DNA of 64,000 nt from Eutrigla gurnardus. Lineage: Eukaryota; Chordata; Actinopteri; Perciformes; Triglidae. Both the position numbers and the translations under genes were made by a program. Positions 23,131-35,084 of the stretch are shown one piece after another. The notes under the pieces are model-generated. The model did no database searches. It was not told the DNA's origin and worked only from the letters and a program-made list of their open reading frames with translations. Every line of letters starts with the position of its first letter. Within the stretch, counting starts at the first letter, position 1. The DNA lies in NCBI GenBank assembly GCA_963514095.1, contig OY741281.1, positions 14,784,882 to 14,848,881 on the forward strand, read 5' to 3'.

Positions 23131-23733
23131 ATTTACAAATGGTTGTTTTTGAGGTATTAGACCAAATTACAAGGTAAAGTGACAGTGGTGTGATTAATAG
23201 AAAGTTAAATGAGTGGTTTCAGAGCTTTTCACTGAGAACACAGGGCTGGGTGGTGTTGAAAACACTAAATAAGGTAAACATCATAACTCCCACAGTGACG
23301 TTTGAAGATTATTGCGGGTTTACTGAGAGAAAGTAAGGTGGTCATGTTAGTGAGCTTTCCCAGTCTGTGTGGATAGTTGTAGAGTTGGTCTTGACCCAGA
23401 TACGCCGTCTGAGCAAACAGGAGTGGGAGGTAGAGTCATAATAAATTCTGGGCCCCCTGCACTTTAATGGCACATTCACACTAGGGCCATTTGATGTGTG
23501 CCTCGGCCCCCGCCGGTTTGAACTCACTCATCATGTTGTAATACGACACACGCATGGCTTTACTAATAGGAGCAGTCTCAAAGTCAACAACATAGAGAAC
23601 ATGACTGCAACTTGACTGACAAGTCGCACCTGCACACATTTCTAGTAAACACTCGACCTCTGCATCAGAGCATGTGAGCGAAGGTGAGGGTGAGCAAAAA
23701 GAGTAAGACTCAGGTCAGGTTTGTCGTGGATGA

Positions 23734-23860
23734 GATTATGGCTGTGGGACATCATACAGTATATCCATGATATATCATAGATCCCACTCTCTAACTGAGA
23801 AGACCAGCTCCTGACGGCTGTATGAGAGCACTGCTTTGATTGAGTAGGGAATTCCCACCC
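23734..23860. repeat. Dispersed repeat, partner at 28664-28790
   Basis: The two segments share long stretches (GGCTGTGGGACATCATACAG and following, to CAGGGAATTCC) at high identity. Both abut other repeats. The family is not identified; it may be part of a LINE. Confidence 0.6.
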
Positions 23861-24859
23861 CCCAGTCTAACCCACTTTGGATAATGTCTCACACATCCCA
23901 AGTGATATTAATATAACATGGTGAAGTTGATGAAGTTCTGGACTCTCTCCGGAACACGTTCTGGACGTGCAATTATATCCACTTTCCATGCTGATGTAAC
24001 AAATCCAATTTCAAGGGATGCGACTTGGCTTAAACTTTAGCTTTACATTGTTATGTAACTGGAATTGATGGTGGGAAGGATTCTTGGCTAAAAATATCAG
24101 AACATACTGCTCTACCTCAGGATTTTCTCACTCCAAGAAATAACAAATTGGTTTGATTAATAAATTGATTCATAGTTTTGATTGAATACTTTGTGTCTTT
24201 TGTTTGGGGAAGTAATGTCTTCAAATGTGCATCTGGCACCTATTCACCTCAATGATACAATAATTCATTTTAATTCATTCATAAACTCCTGGATATATCT
24301 AATATGTGTTTCAGAAAGATTTCATCTCATTATTAAAACCTTCTGCACATTCAAATCATATCCCACATATCTGTGTTCTCTTACAAGTCATAATATTTTT
24401 TTAGGAAAATGTAATATTTCAAGAACAAGGTTGTAATTAAATGAGAATAAAGTCCAAATATTTTAAGAAAAAAATATAACATTTTATTTTTTTAATGTAC
24501 CAATGAAAGGGTAACTGAGCACAAATGATCAATATTAAAGACAAAATGTAACTGAAAATAACAAATTCATTCCGAGGTATGGCAGCTGCTTTGTTTTTAT
24601 TGCATGGTGATAGAAAACTCACAAGTAAGTTGGGCTGTGTGATTGTGGTGAGCGATCGCCGAGCAGTTTGGGATCGGGGACGTACGGGCTTTTTTCAAAC
24701 CTTTCAAATCGTAGACCATAGCTTTAAGCAGTGAGGTTGGGGAAGTACCTAGCATACGACTGCACAAATAGGACTTGGATTATACTGCATGAGCTAGTGA
24801 GAGTTTGTATGCAGATGTTTTCACATTGTTTTGCTGTTGTTAAAACATTTATTCATCAG

Positions 24860-25962
24860 GGGTCCGTTTAACAAAGCAGGTTTAGTAAAAAACCTTGAGT
24901 TAGTTAACCCTGAGATGAGGGAAAATCTGGTTTTTCGGTTTCACAAAGCCAGTTCAGCATAAATCTGAGTCAGTTACCCGGGTAACATACTCCATGAACC
25001 TAACCTGCTCGCTAGCAGGTTTGCTTCAACAAACCCTGAGTTTCTCCCTACATGTCTCCGCCTTTTTCCGGAATCTGAACCAACTCTGAAAAATTGGAAA
25101 TAAAAGTGATTCTAGCAGCTTTGCGTCAGGAGAGGATTTTGATTACCTTTCCTTTCAATCACATTAGATATTATCTAAACAATATTCTACGACATTTTCA
25201 ACATTTCATATCGCGGACATAATCCGCAACCAGATTCTTTGCGGAGCTAGCGTTTTTGCGAACGGGAGATTTATGAAATGTTTAAGTACATTTCTGTGTT
25301 GAAATACCTGCTTATATTTACTGTTTAATATGTGAAATATGATTAAAATCATATGCCTTAGTCAACGTATTTGCGCAATATTCTTATGCTTAATTTTCAA
25401 CTGAAGCCACTTTCTTTCTTTGACTGGGGGGATTACACCCAATGAAAATGATAACTTATACATTGCGCTAATTTGTGAACTACAGGAATTGAACCGCTGT
25501 CGCCTGCACCATAGGCAGCGTTGCTAACCGTTACCCCACAGTGTCGCTCTGCAAAGCTGAAAATGGACACTTATTACCTTTAGATCAATAGACTGTTTCA
25601 TTCAGTTATACACATTAGATCGGGCAGTAAATGTCTGTTACGCCAACTATCGCTACTTTGCAGCAGTTACGTTGCTCCGCTTTCTCAGGATATGCTCATT
25701 TTCTACATAAACACTCGGTAATATCTAATAACGCTCTCCCGGTTGCCATGGTGAATCGTAGTATCGGAGCTCCATTGATGATGGCTTTACAGAGTCGGCA
25801 GGCACGCGCGCAACTCAGAGTTTACATACTCAGAGTTGACTGAACTAATTAAAAACCGCTGTTCTGAAACCGAAAACTCAGAGTTGTCAATCTCAGAGTT
25901 GGTCAACTCAGAGTTCAGGGTTAGGTTCAGAGTTTGTTGAACCTGCTTTGTGAAACGGGCCC
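24860..25962. mobile_element. CWG-target TIR transposon, copy B, full length
   Basis: 1103 bp with terminal inverted repeats GGGTCCGTTT... and ...AAACGGGCCC, flanked by CAG on both sides (24857-24859 and 25963-25965). The paralogous empty site reads CTG at 22701-22703 between the same flanks, so the target duplication is 3 bp, CWG. The right end carries repeated CTCAGAGTT words, likely subterminal transposase sites. A tRNA-like module lies inside. No protein is encoded. Terminal sequence and size suggest a PIF/Harbinger-related group, but CWG is not the usual TWA. Confidence 0.85.
25478..25552 (-). other. tRNA-like sequence inside transposon copy B
   Basis: The minus strand has an A-box-like TGGGGTAACGGTTAGCA, a possible anticodon arm (CTGC-CTATGGT-GCAG) and a B-box-like GGTTCAATTCC at normal spacing. 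It resembles a tRNA or tRNA-derived SINE head captured by the transposon. The acceptor stem is poor, so it is not a functional tRNA gene call. Confidence 0.5.
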
Positions 25963-26613
25963 CAGGACTTTTCTCCATTCCTTGACTCTTCGTTTGCCAT
26001 GGAGGCATGTTTCTTTCAAGAATTCAATGTATTGATTTACAAATGGTTGTTTTTGAAGTATTAGACCAAATTACAAGGTAAAGTGACAGTGGTGTGATTA
26101 ATAGAAAGTTAAATGAGTGGTTTCAGAGCTTTTCACTGAGAACACAGGGCTGGGTGGTGTTGAAAGCACTAAATAAGGTAAACATCATAACTCCCACAGT
26201 AACGTTTGAAGATTATTGCGGGTTTACTGAGAGAAAGTAAGGTGGTCATGTTAGTGAGCTTTCCCAGTCTCCAGAGGAGGTGTGGATAGTTGTAGAGTTG
26301 GTCTTGACCCAGACACGCCGTCTGAGCAAACAGGAGTGGGAGGTAGAGTCATAATAAATTCTGGGCCCCCTGCACTTTAATGGCACATTCACACTAGGGC
26401 CATTTGATGTGTGCCTCGGCCCCCGCCGGTTTGAACTCACTCATCATGTTGTAATACGACACACGCATGGCTTTACTAATAGGAGCAGTCTCAAAGTCAA
26501 CAACATAGAGAACATGACTGCAACTTGACTGACAAGTCGCACCTGCACACATTTCTAGTAAACACTCGACCTCTGCATCAGAGCATGTGAGCGGAGGTGA
26601 GGGTGAGCAAAAA

Positions 26614-28189
26614 GTATGAAACGGAGCACTCGCCAAACAATCCGGACTCAGGTTTGCTGCAGGCTGTCATTCTTTTCATCCCACATCTCTTTCACAAAGT
26701 TCTGTGACAATGTTGCACAATTGAAGGTGTTTGTCAATTTAAGCTACAGTTATTTCGTTTTTCATTACAGTAAGAGAATTTTCCAGTCAGTAACACATAG
26801 TCTTGATAACAGGAAGTGAAGGCTCGGGATCAACACCCGGAGGAAGAGTGTCAGACTTTACTCCTCCCCTTCCGCTTTCTTTGTCTCCGTTCTCAAACTC
26901 CCTTCAAATCGGAAAAAACAACAGCAGCAACCTCAGAGCTAGCAACTTATACTCATGCCTGATGTTAATTCTTGCACTGCCGTCATCAGTCGGAGTTGTT
27001 TTAGTACATCTCTTAACTCTAGCAACTGCATGTGCCAGTGACATTGACTTGAGCAACATACCGATCCGTTCCACTTCACTCTTCACTCTTCACTAATATT
27101 GGTTTAGTATTTTTTTGGAAGGGCTACAAAAAGCTAGCAAATAGTCAGTGTATTTAATTAGTCCAGTGAGCTCCTCCAGAGCTAAAGTATGGACATTCTT
27201 CACCGCTGGGTCAGCGACCATTATGTTTTTTGTTCTCGTCACACAGTTTCCTTTTGCAGGGAATCAGCCATGTTAATGACAGGGTCCGACGTTCCATCGA
27301 AACAAGTTTCCACCCGACACTACTTTACTGCTGCACCCCAGCGCCTTCCGAAGCTTAGCACCGTCCAAGACCATTGTGATTGGTTGAAAGAAATACAAAC
27401 GAGCAAGAGCATTTTTCCTCCGATCCCGGAGATGCGATATACTGTAGCCAGACCCTTCTACTGTGGAGAAGGGGCTGGCAAAGAGAGACTACCATTAACA
27501 TGACGTTTCGACTGAAAGGGTCTTGTGTCCAAGCCGAGCACAATGTGTTCTCATAATGACACCGCCATGGCTAAAGACCCTCTCGATCAAGTACCTAAGA
27601 CCCTCTCGACTTAGGTACTTGATGCTGGCACTTCAAGTGCTGTTATTGCAACTAGACAAAAGTTAAGGGAGGTCCCCCCCCCCCCCCCCCCCCCCCAAAA
27701 AAAGAGGCAAAACTGCTCCCTGGCACTACAAAGGCCAAATTATTATAATGAGTCAATGAAATTACCAATACATTATGTAACAGCATGTAATACACTAAGA
27801 CTAAGGATGATTGTAAATACATAAAATCACTGACCTTTCACGGATCCACTGCTTTATTGTTCAGGGCATTGTCAAGGACTTCATGGTGGAGCCACATTAA
27901 TGGGAATGTTGGGTCCAGGAAAGCTGCTCTCATGTGGAGTGGGACTGTGAGGGGCAGCAATTCCTCCCCTGACATTCTTCAACAACAACGGTGCCTGGAA
28001 TCTCTACTTGAGCTGGCCTCCAGGCTTTTTAACATGCTTTCCAGTAGGCGAACCTTCTGTTTTAGTTTCTCCAAATTGCAGTTTCAGGGAAAGCAACACA
28101 TGAGATCAGCGCTGACAGTCACAATGTTTTCACCCTGCGTGAGATCAGTGGCTTCGGGCAATAAAAGTAAATAATAATATTTAGTAAAT
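26614..28189. other. Non-coding stretch with poly(C) and a short hairpin
   Basis: No protein was recognised. Poly(C) of 23 lies at 27674-27696. A perfect 14-bp inverted repeat (ATCAAGTACCTAAG at 27586-27599 and its complement at 27610-27623) has a 10-base loop, overlapping a direct repeat AGACCCTCTCGA. Confidence 0.6.
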
Positions 28190-28690
28190 GGTGCCTTCCT
28201 AAACACTCAAGGACACTTTACAATCAATACAAGCAAATACAGTTAAAAAAAGTACAATTCATAGATAAAATGAAATGAAACAAAAACATCTGTGAGGGAA
28301 AGAAAGTGGAGTTAAGTGGTGATAGGCCAGTCTGAACAGGTGTGTTTTGAGGGAGGTTTTAAAGGTGGGGGAGGGACTGGTGTGGAAGAATAGTGTGAGA
28401 GGGTTCCAGATTTCGGGATGGAGTGTAAGGCTGGAGGAGATCAGAGAGGAATGGAGGAGCGAGATTATGGAGGGCTTGGAAAGTGAGGAGGAGAATCTTA
28501 AAATGAATGTGAAATTGGACAGGGAGCCAGTGAAGTTGTTTGAGGATAGGAGTGATGTGATGCGATAATACGGACAACTGAATTCTCTGCCAATTGGAAT
28601 TTATGGATGGACCTGAGAAGAGTGAGTTACAATAGCCAGGACGGGAGGTGATGAGTGCGTGGATGAGAGTATGGCTGTGGGACATCATAC
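28190..28690 (-). mobile_element. LINE fragment, L2/CR1-like RT carboxy-terminus
   Basis: Minus-strand peptides HALITSRPGYCNSL, HHITPILKQLHWLPV, FKILLLTFQALHNLAPPFLSD are the carboxy-terminal block of L2/CR1-type fish LINE reverse transcriptases. The 5' part is absent and frameshifts are present. A decayed copy. Confidence 0.85.
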
Positions 28691-29494
28691 AGTATATCCA
28701 TGATATATCAAAGATCCCTCTCTCTAAACTGAGAAGACCAGCTCCTGACGGCTGTACAAGAGAACTGCTTTGATTTAGCAGGGAATTCCACTGCATTTTC
28801 ACAGCAGAAAGGATCCCTGGGTGTTCAAACCTGTCTGCAAAGCATCTTTTAAAGGTTGTATGTATGCAGCAGAGTGCTCCTGAATTTGGGGCGTTTTGCC
28901 CAGGCATTGTTCCTGCATCCTTTAGACTGCCAACAACAGTGCATTGTTGACCTGTAGGGCTTCGTCTGGTGAGCACCTGGTCCACAGCTCCCCGTTCTCC
29001 CCATTATAGGTTCCCACAAGTCTGCATCATCCAGGTTTATGTCATCATTGATTATGTCATCTTCCTCTTGTGGAAAGCACAAGTCTGATGTCCTATTCGT
29101 TTGAATCTATAGGCCAGCAAGTATGAATTCAGCTGAATTCCCTCAAAATGTTCCCTCAGCTCTGTGTAACAAGGGATTCTACCTTTGAGGTCACTTTCCT
29201 GCAACAGATAGACAGGTACTTGGAGTCAGCCACAGAAGGGAAAAGCTTGTTCTCTATGCGATTGAAAGAGGCATGTTTCACCCTAACGCTAGGTCCATAA
29301 CCCTTATGCTCTCCTGAAATTTACTACCCTCTGGACACCTTTGTGGCAAAAATGAACACGCACAAACTACCGTAAAATCACCATACATCAATATTTTTTT
29401 GCTACTTTTTTTCATAAATCTTCCAACTTGTTCAAAACTACCGAACATTCAATCATTTTCAGGATGTTAACCCTTTAAATGCCAGTTTAATTAT

Positions 29495-29715
29495 TTCCAT
29501 CCATCCATCGTCTACCACTTATCCTGTATTCAGGGTCGCGGGGGGGGGGGGGGGGGGGGCGTCATTGGGTGAAGGCAGGGTACACCCTGGACAGGATGCC
29601 AGTCCATCACAGGGCCGACATGTAGAGACAGACAACCATTCACACTCACATTCACACCTACGGGTCACCAATGAACCTATCCCCATCCTGCATGTCTTTG
29701 GACTGTGGGAGGAAA
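29495..29715 (-). mobile_element. SINE, 5'-truncated, minus strand
   Basis: Same family as the copy at 22797-23130, read in reverse: it begins with CCATCCATCCATCGTC (tail) and ends within GGACTGTGGGAGGAA. It is interrupted by a poly(G) run of about 20 (29540-29559). Confidence 0.85.
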
Positions 29716-30213
29716 TGCCTCATTGACTTCCATTCAAACCACATATTTTAATCTCACTGCCATTACAGTATAAAACCATGCATTCTGGTATGTCAGCATT
29801 TCATTTTGAACAAAAGTAGTGATATTTGACATTTTTTACTGTATTCCACCAGAATCAACTATTTTCCCATTCTAGGCCAAATGCATGAAATGCTTGTATT
29901 TTTGCCAGTTATTATGGAGACTACGTAGACGGGTCAGAGGCCCTCACAGAAGTGGAGGACTACAGTCAGCATTGTGTGTCAGACTCCCCCTCCAAGAGTC
30001 CTGCAGCTCACTGGCAGATAGATGTTGCATGACCATTTCTAAAGCCTCTTCTGCATTGAAATACCTCCTCATTTTTTCTCCAAGTCTTTCTCCTTCTCTG
30101 CTCACTAATGAAATGACCCCTCAGCCAAGTTGCATGTTCAGCTTTGGCTGGGAAAGCAGCCAGGTGCATAAACACCCTAACAGTTGTTTTTGAGTACAGC
30201 AAAGGCAGGACAT

Positions 30214-30215
<2 letters not shown>

Positions 30216-30293
<78 letters not shown>

Positions 30294-30299
30294 GCACAC
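30216..30299. repeat. (CT)n(CA)n compound microsatellite
   Basis: About 27 CT units followed by about 15 CA units. Reading frames through it (Arg-Glu and Val-Cys runs) are artefacts. Confidence 0.95.
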
Positions 30300-30712
30300 A
30301 TGCAGTAAAAATACCTGAATGCATGTTATGGCAGTGAGATAAAATATGTGGTTTGAATGGCTCTACATAAAAAATACTAATGCAATCGAATCAGTTTTGT
30401 TGCTAATCTTTGACATATTCAAGACTCTAATCCCCACCAAAGCCAAATCCACCTTCTATTTATTATATGGAAAATATTACTTTTTTTGTTGTGATTTTTT
30501 GCAATTAAAAAAAAAATAAAAAAATCTGAAAATTAAACTGGTATTTAAAGGGTTGAAATCCTGAAAATGATGTATGTTTGGTAGTTTTGAGCAAGTTGGA
30601 AGTTGTTTATGAGATTTAGGCAAAAACATTCTAAAAAATATAGATGGTATGATGATTTAACAGCAGTTTGTAGTGTGTGTACATTTGTATACATGAAGGT
30701 GTCCAGAGGGTG

Positions 30713-33655
30713 AAAAATGCATCAACAGAGTATAACAGACATGTAAAATTAAAAATCATTGGTCTCTGTTAAGATGTGGGCAGTCACCATCCATCTTTTG
30801 GAGACCAGACTTCAGACAGACAGGACTGCATAGTGGAGTGGCCTTGGGTCCTGGATTAGCTTAGCTTCCATCACACTTTTCCTCTCTCTCTCTCTTCCTG
30901 GGGCAGTTGACTCACTTTCCATGGCGTTTCTGGGTAGTCGGCCATGGTGTGATCTTCTCAAGGTCCCCTCCATTAAATCTAATCCTCACTCTTACGATGT
31001 TGATGAGTGTATTTTGTTATATGCATCAGTGTTCCAATAATAAACACGAAAAAACAAACTAAGACAAAAAGGTACCTGCAGTGGCCGTGCCATCTGGCTG
31101 CATTTTCTCTTTTCTTCTCATTTTGCAGTATTGGGAGCAAAGAGCATTTGGGACCCACATGGGGGTGTAACACCCAGCCAATAAGGAGGGTGTGCAGCCA
31201 GTTCTCATTCTCAGGTCAAACACAGCTGCTCTGTCGTGCCCCTTGGCAAACCGAGGCTCACTCACACAGACCACAGCAGGATATAGCATGCATATGGCTG
31301 CATTAATTTAAAGTCTGGGACCGTCTTGCAGGCTTGTGAGGAGGTGTGGAAGTGTGTGCATTAGTATGTGACTGCTGTGAGGCAATGAGAGAATAACTTT
31401 TCATTCTTCAGATTCACTGCTTGGTTTTCCCTAACGCTCTCATCATTCCACTGGACACTCTCTCCCTTGTTGACTCTCGTCTCAAGTCCTTAATTATCTC
31501 TGTCAGTAAATATCATACAGTACTGGACTACAATGGAGTTGCAAGCCTGCAAAGGTTATTAAAAGTGCAGAATGGTTCAACTTGGTTTGGGAGGTGTAGT
31601 TTCAACAATTGTGCAGGGTGGGCGTGGCCTGGTGGGGTCTCATGTGGTTTCTTTTCATGTGGCCAAAAATCCCTTTCGGCAATATGAGTGAATTTACTTT
31701 TTTTTTTTGACGCGCCTTTCCCATGACCGTATACTATTATATATGGTCATGGAAATACACTGTGCTCCTCAGCTTTTTTTAATTATTATTATATCGGGAC
31801 TTCGTTTGTGATGTCACGTTTTCAACAAGCCTTAATAATTTGATATTGGAACCAGGTGATACTTAATGCACAAGCCCCAAAATAAACTGAAGGTTATCGT
31901 CGGAGGTCTCATCTACTCGCTTGAAATTTAGTGTCACATTAGCCACATCTGAAATGACTCTGATACATAGAGTTTAAAAAACTTTTTAAAAAATGGATTA
32001 ATGAAATTATGAGAGCAACTAATGGGTTCCACACATTAGGGGGTGCTTTGGAACCTGCAAAGCACGCATGAACCCAATCACTGTATATTCTCGCAATGCT
32101 CACAAGTTTTGATGAATGCACCAAGTTTCAAACTTTTTTGAGTATACCAAGGGTGTCAAAATGAATAAAAAGCTGCCATGCCATGCTGAAAACCAAATAC
32201 GACATGACATTGAGTCGCAAAAACTCAAGTTTCTTGAGTTTCAAGTCAAACTCAAGTTTCTTGAGTTTTTGTGCAGCCTAAAGTCCTCACACCTCTGTTC
32301 ATAAAAATGTAAAAAACACACAAAATCCAACATGGATGACTGAGCAATGATCCCACAAAATTAGGTGAAGATCACAGGAACTTTATCCAAACCCCAGCGT
32401 GTGTTGGGGGCGCTATGGAGCCTGCTGGCCACGTCTAGGCAGGCTGCATTTTAACCACTATTACACTCTCCATTTCACTTTCACCTTCAGGCCTATCAAG
32501 GTCATCGTCCTTTCTTTGGGGCAAACTGCACAGTTCAGGTGGAGGGGAGTCAGGAGTCTCAACAGTAGCGGTAGAAGAGAGAAATGATTCCACACTCAAG
32601 CTTAGTTGACCTGTAGTATGGTAGTATGCATCGCAGCCTTTTCTGATGCTCAGCTACACAAACGTGTTGCTCTGTTTTTTTGCCAAACATGAACTCAAAT
32701 GGAAAGAAGCTGGTGGAAGCATGTTCTGAATGTGAAAAACATGTGAGGCAGATACTGCATTACAGTTTTTTGGCCGATGTAGCTCCCCTCCAGCAATCGG
32801 AGGCAAAATCTAGCATGGGACCTTACTCATGGCTAATGTTTGGCCCCGATTATCTGGTAATGCGAGGGGTTTACAGATCCAGTTTTAAACCTCCTTAAAT
32901 TACTCTTTAAATCAGCCCTGTGATAGTCTGGCATAGATAAGAGTTCAAATCTGGATGATTACCTCAGTAGCCTACTTTCCAAGCAAGACCTGAAAGGCCA
33001 AGGAAAGGGACAAGCCGGAGCAAGCAACGGCAAACATTATCAGCTAGCATTATAGTGCAAAACTGTTAACACATTTTCTCTTCCAGAATGTTTTAGCCTG
33101 TTGCTTTTGTTTCATTCTCACTGCAAAGCATTACAACTGTAAATCGCCTCACCACATCAGTCTCAATTCTGTTTACATCTGCTTGCCAACAAGGTCATGT
33201 GAGGTATCATGTTGCTCCCTCTGGCGTGACAATCTTAATAATGTCCTATAGCATGTGATGCCCTATTATTTTCAAATCCTGTAGTGTGTGCATGTTTGAC
33301 TCAGAGAGGAGAACTTCTGTGAAATGTCAACATATACTGTTCGTGTAATTCAACACAATTTACAAATAGTTTAGGATACGAAAAAAAGTAGCCTGTGGCC
33401 TGAACATAGCAGAATCAGCTGTAGTAAACTTGTCACTATAATTTAGGATACAGTGACACATATAATAAGAACAAGTTGTGCATAAAACAATGTAACATTA
33501 TAACCTATAATGGCCGTGGTAGATATTTTAGTGTTAGAGGGGTATTGAGGAAGGAATGCACTACTCTTTTTGTTTTGGTCATGTTTGTCTTGTGTTGCAA
33601 ATAGACTAGAGCATGTTGCAAAAATGACAATTAATTATTCTTGGATTTCAGTGTA
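30713..33655. other. Non-coding stretch, no gene recognised
   Basis: Short frames only, without family motifs. It contains a small CCATGACC/GGTCATGG inverted repeat (about 31721-31752) and two identical 21-bp palindromes (32221-32241 and 32248-32268). Probably old repeat-derived DNA. Confidence 0.5.
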
Positions 33656-33659
33656 TCCA

Positions 33660-33905
33660 AAGTGTCCCTTCCAGGGTCTACATTGTGAGGGGGTTGTAAT
33701 TATTGATGTTCTGCAGGCTCTTCAGCACTGATGGAAGGTCATTCACTGAGAACCTGTCGATCAGCTTTTTGGAATAGCTGCTTTTTTGCTTATCTGCGAG
33801 TCTGTCCCCACTACTGTGGGCCTCCTCACTGGCCTGAAGAAGATGTCTACCTCTAAACGAGGGTTTATTGTTGTCATATGTGCAGAAGGTTTTAGTCAGC
33901 ACACA
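33660..33905 (-). mobile_element. LINE fragment, region before RT
   Basis: The minus-strand peptide FSVNDLPSVLKSLQNINNY matches the linker segment between endonuclease and RT typical of fish LINEs (pattern N-D-x-x-x-V-x-x-x-L-x-x-I-x-x-Y). Short and isolated, it may belong to the same family as 35085-35735. Confidence 0.55.
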
Positions 33906-35084
33906 AATGCCCTCACAAAGAAGTGAGATGTCTCAAAGTTAGTCCAGGTGTGTAGCTGTCGTCTCAAAAACATCCAATCCAATAAGTGTAGTCAAAGCAG
34001 GCTTGTGACTCCAGCTTTGCCTTGTTGATTCATCTCCTCAGTTATGTAGTTAAGTATTGACCACAAGTTTCTGCCTGTAAGCCGGGAGCAGATAAACTGG
34101 AAGACTAGACGGGTCCCAAAGCTGCACAGGGAAGGAGACAGGCATCCTTTAATGCTGTATACTAGTGGTCAAGATTTGTATTATTCCTGGTGCAACACTA
34201 AATGTGCTCTCTTTATTTTGGAAGTTCTTTGCTGATGTTTGCTCTGAAAAGTCCCCAAGAATGAGCAGGTTGTTTGTGCTCCGCATTAGTAATGTGATCA
34301 GCAGGTGCTGACATGACAAACATGCCTGAGGTCGGATGTAAACACAGACCAGGAATGCACTACTCATTGTGATTTGGTCATGTTTTTCTTGTCTTGCAAA
34401 TAGACTTTTTGTTGTGCAACCACATGTTTCAAAATAAAAATGTCTGACTGATATTAAGTGTTTGGCCTACAATTCACTGTAGCGCCTCCCAGAGGGGAGA
34501 AATTGAAACAGGTTGTGTCCAAGATGGGAGGGATCTGTAGTGATGTTACCTGCCTGCAGTGGTGGATTCAGGCATGGACGGATTGGTTATTTGCACACCA
34601 GGTAAGCCTGCTAAGACAGAAGTAAGAGATGGAGAAGGGGGCAGGGTGAGGTTGACCATAAGCCTCCACACTGGAAGCCCCAAGAAGGGCGAGTTTTGGG
34701 AATCAAACAGCGCACCTCTGCCTTTGTACAGAACTAATGCAGTTAGTAAAATATGTCACACTAAACCACAATTTGATCATAATACTGTCAATTTAAAATT
34801 TCACAGACATATTGTTGTATGAAATACTTCAGAATAATGTAAAATCAGGCGGCACACCTCCAAGGTGAATTGGTTTAGCCTTAAGGAACGTCTTAGTGGT
34901 AGTTCTGTGATTTCGTATGATGACTTTGCATCGAGGAAGCCATGAAAGGTCAGGATTTAGAAGACAGACAGACATGCAGCTGTGTGCAATAGGAGTGTGT
35001 TTTCAATTTGTAAAAAAGTCCAGCAGCGTAGTGTGTGTGTGTGTGTGTGTGGGGGGGGGGGACAGGGGGACAAAAGTCTTTGAC
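33906..35084. other. Non-coding stretch, no gene recognised
   Basis: No recognisable protein. It includes a GT/G-rich simple stretch at about 35029-35060. Confidence 0.5.

Larger units (their letters stand above)
21237..26613. repeat. Local segmental duplication, three overlapping segments
   Basis: 21237-22366 matches 24191-25320 at a constant offset of 2954 bp with no indel and only about six substitutions seen by eye. The tails 22704-23700 and 25966-26613 also match, apart from a SINE in the first and small indels. A third, older partial copy (22372-22703) lacks the transposon that the other two share and joins directly to the tail. The junction near 22366 lies inside the transposon. This is unequal exchange or template-switch duplication. 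Confidence 0.85.
29320..30712. repeat. Large imperfect inverted repeat (foldback)
   Basis: The left arm (29323-29490, resuming 29731-29790) is complementary to the right arm (30537-30712 and 30310-30362). For example, TATTTAAAGGGTTGAAATCC and GGTAGTTTTGAGCAAGTTGG on the right match inverted sequence on the left. A SINE interrupts the left arm and a CT/CA microsatellite lies in the spacer. The arms are diverged. This is either a long-TIR transposon or an inverted duplication. Confidence 0.7.

Noticed and set aside
25478..25552. Functional tRNA gene
   Set aside because: A- and B-boxes are present, but acceptor pairing is poor and the copy is part of a transposon, so it is described only as tRNA-like.
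26394..26636. Minus-strand frame with several Cys, repeated in the paralogous tail near 23.4-23.7 kb
   Set aside because: It has no recognised family and no splice-site support. The duplicate copy does not keep a longer shared frame, so chance is more likely.
30008..30324. Minus-strand frames with Arg-Glu and Val-Cys runs
   Set aside because: Simple translation of the (CT)n(CA)n microsatellite.
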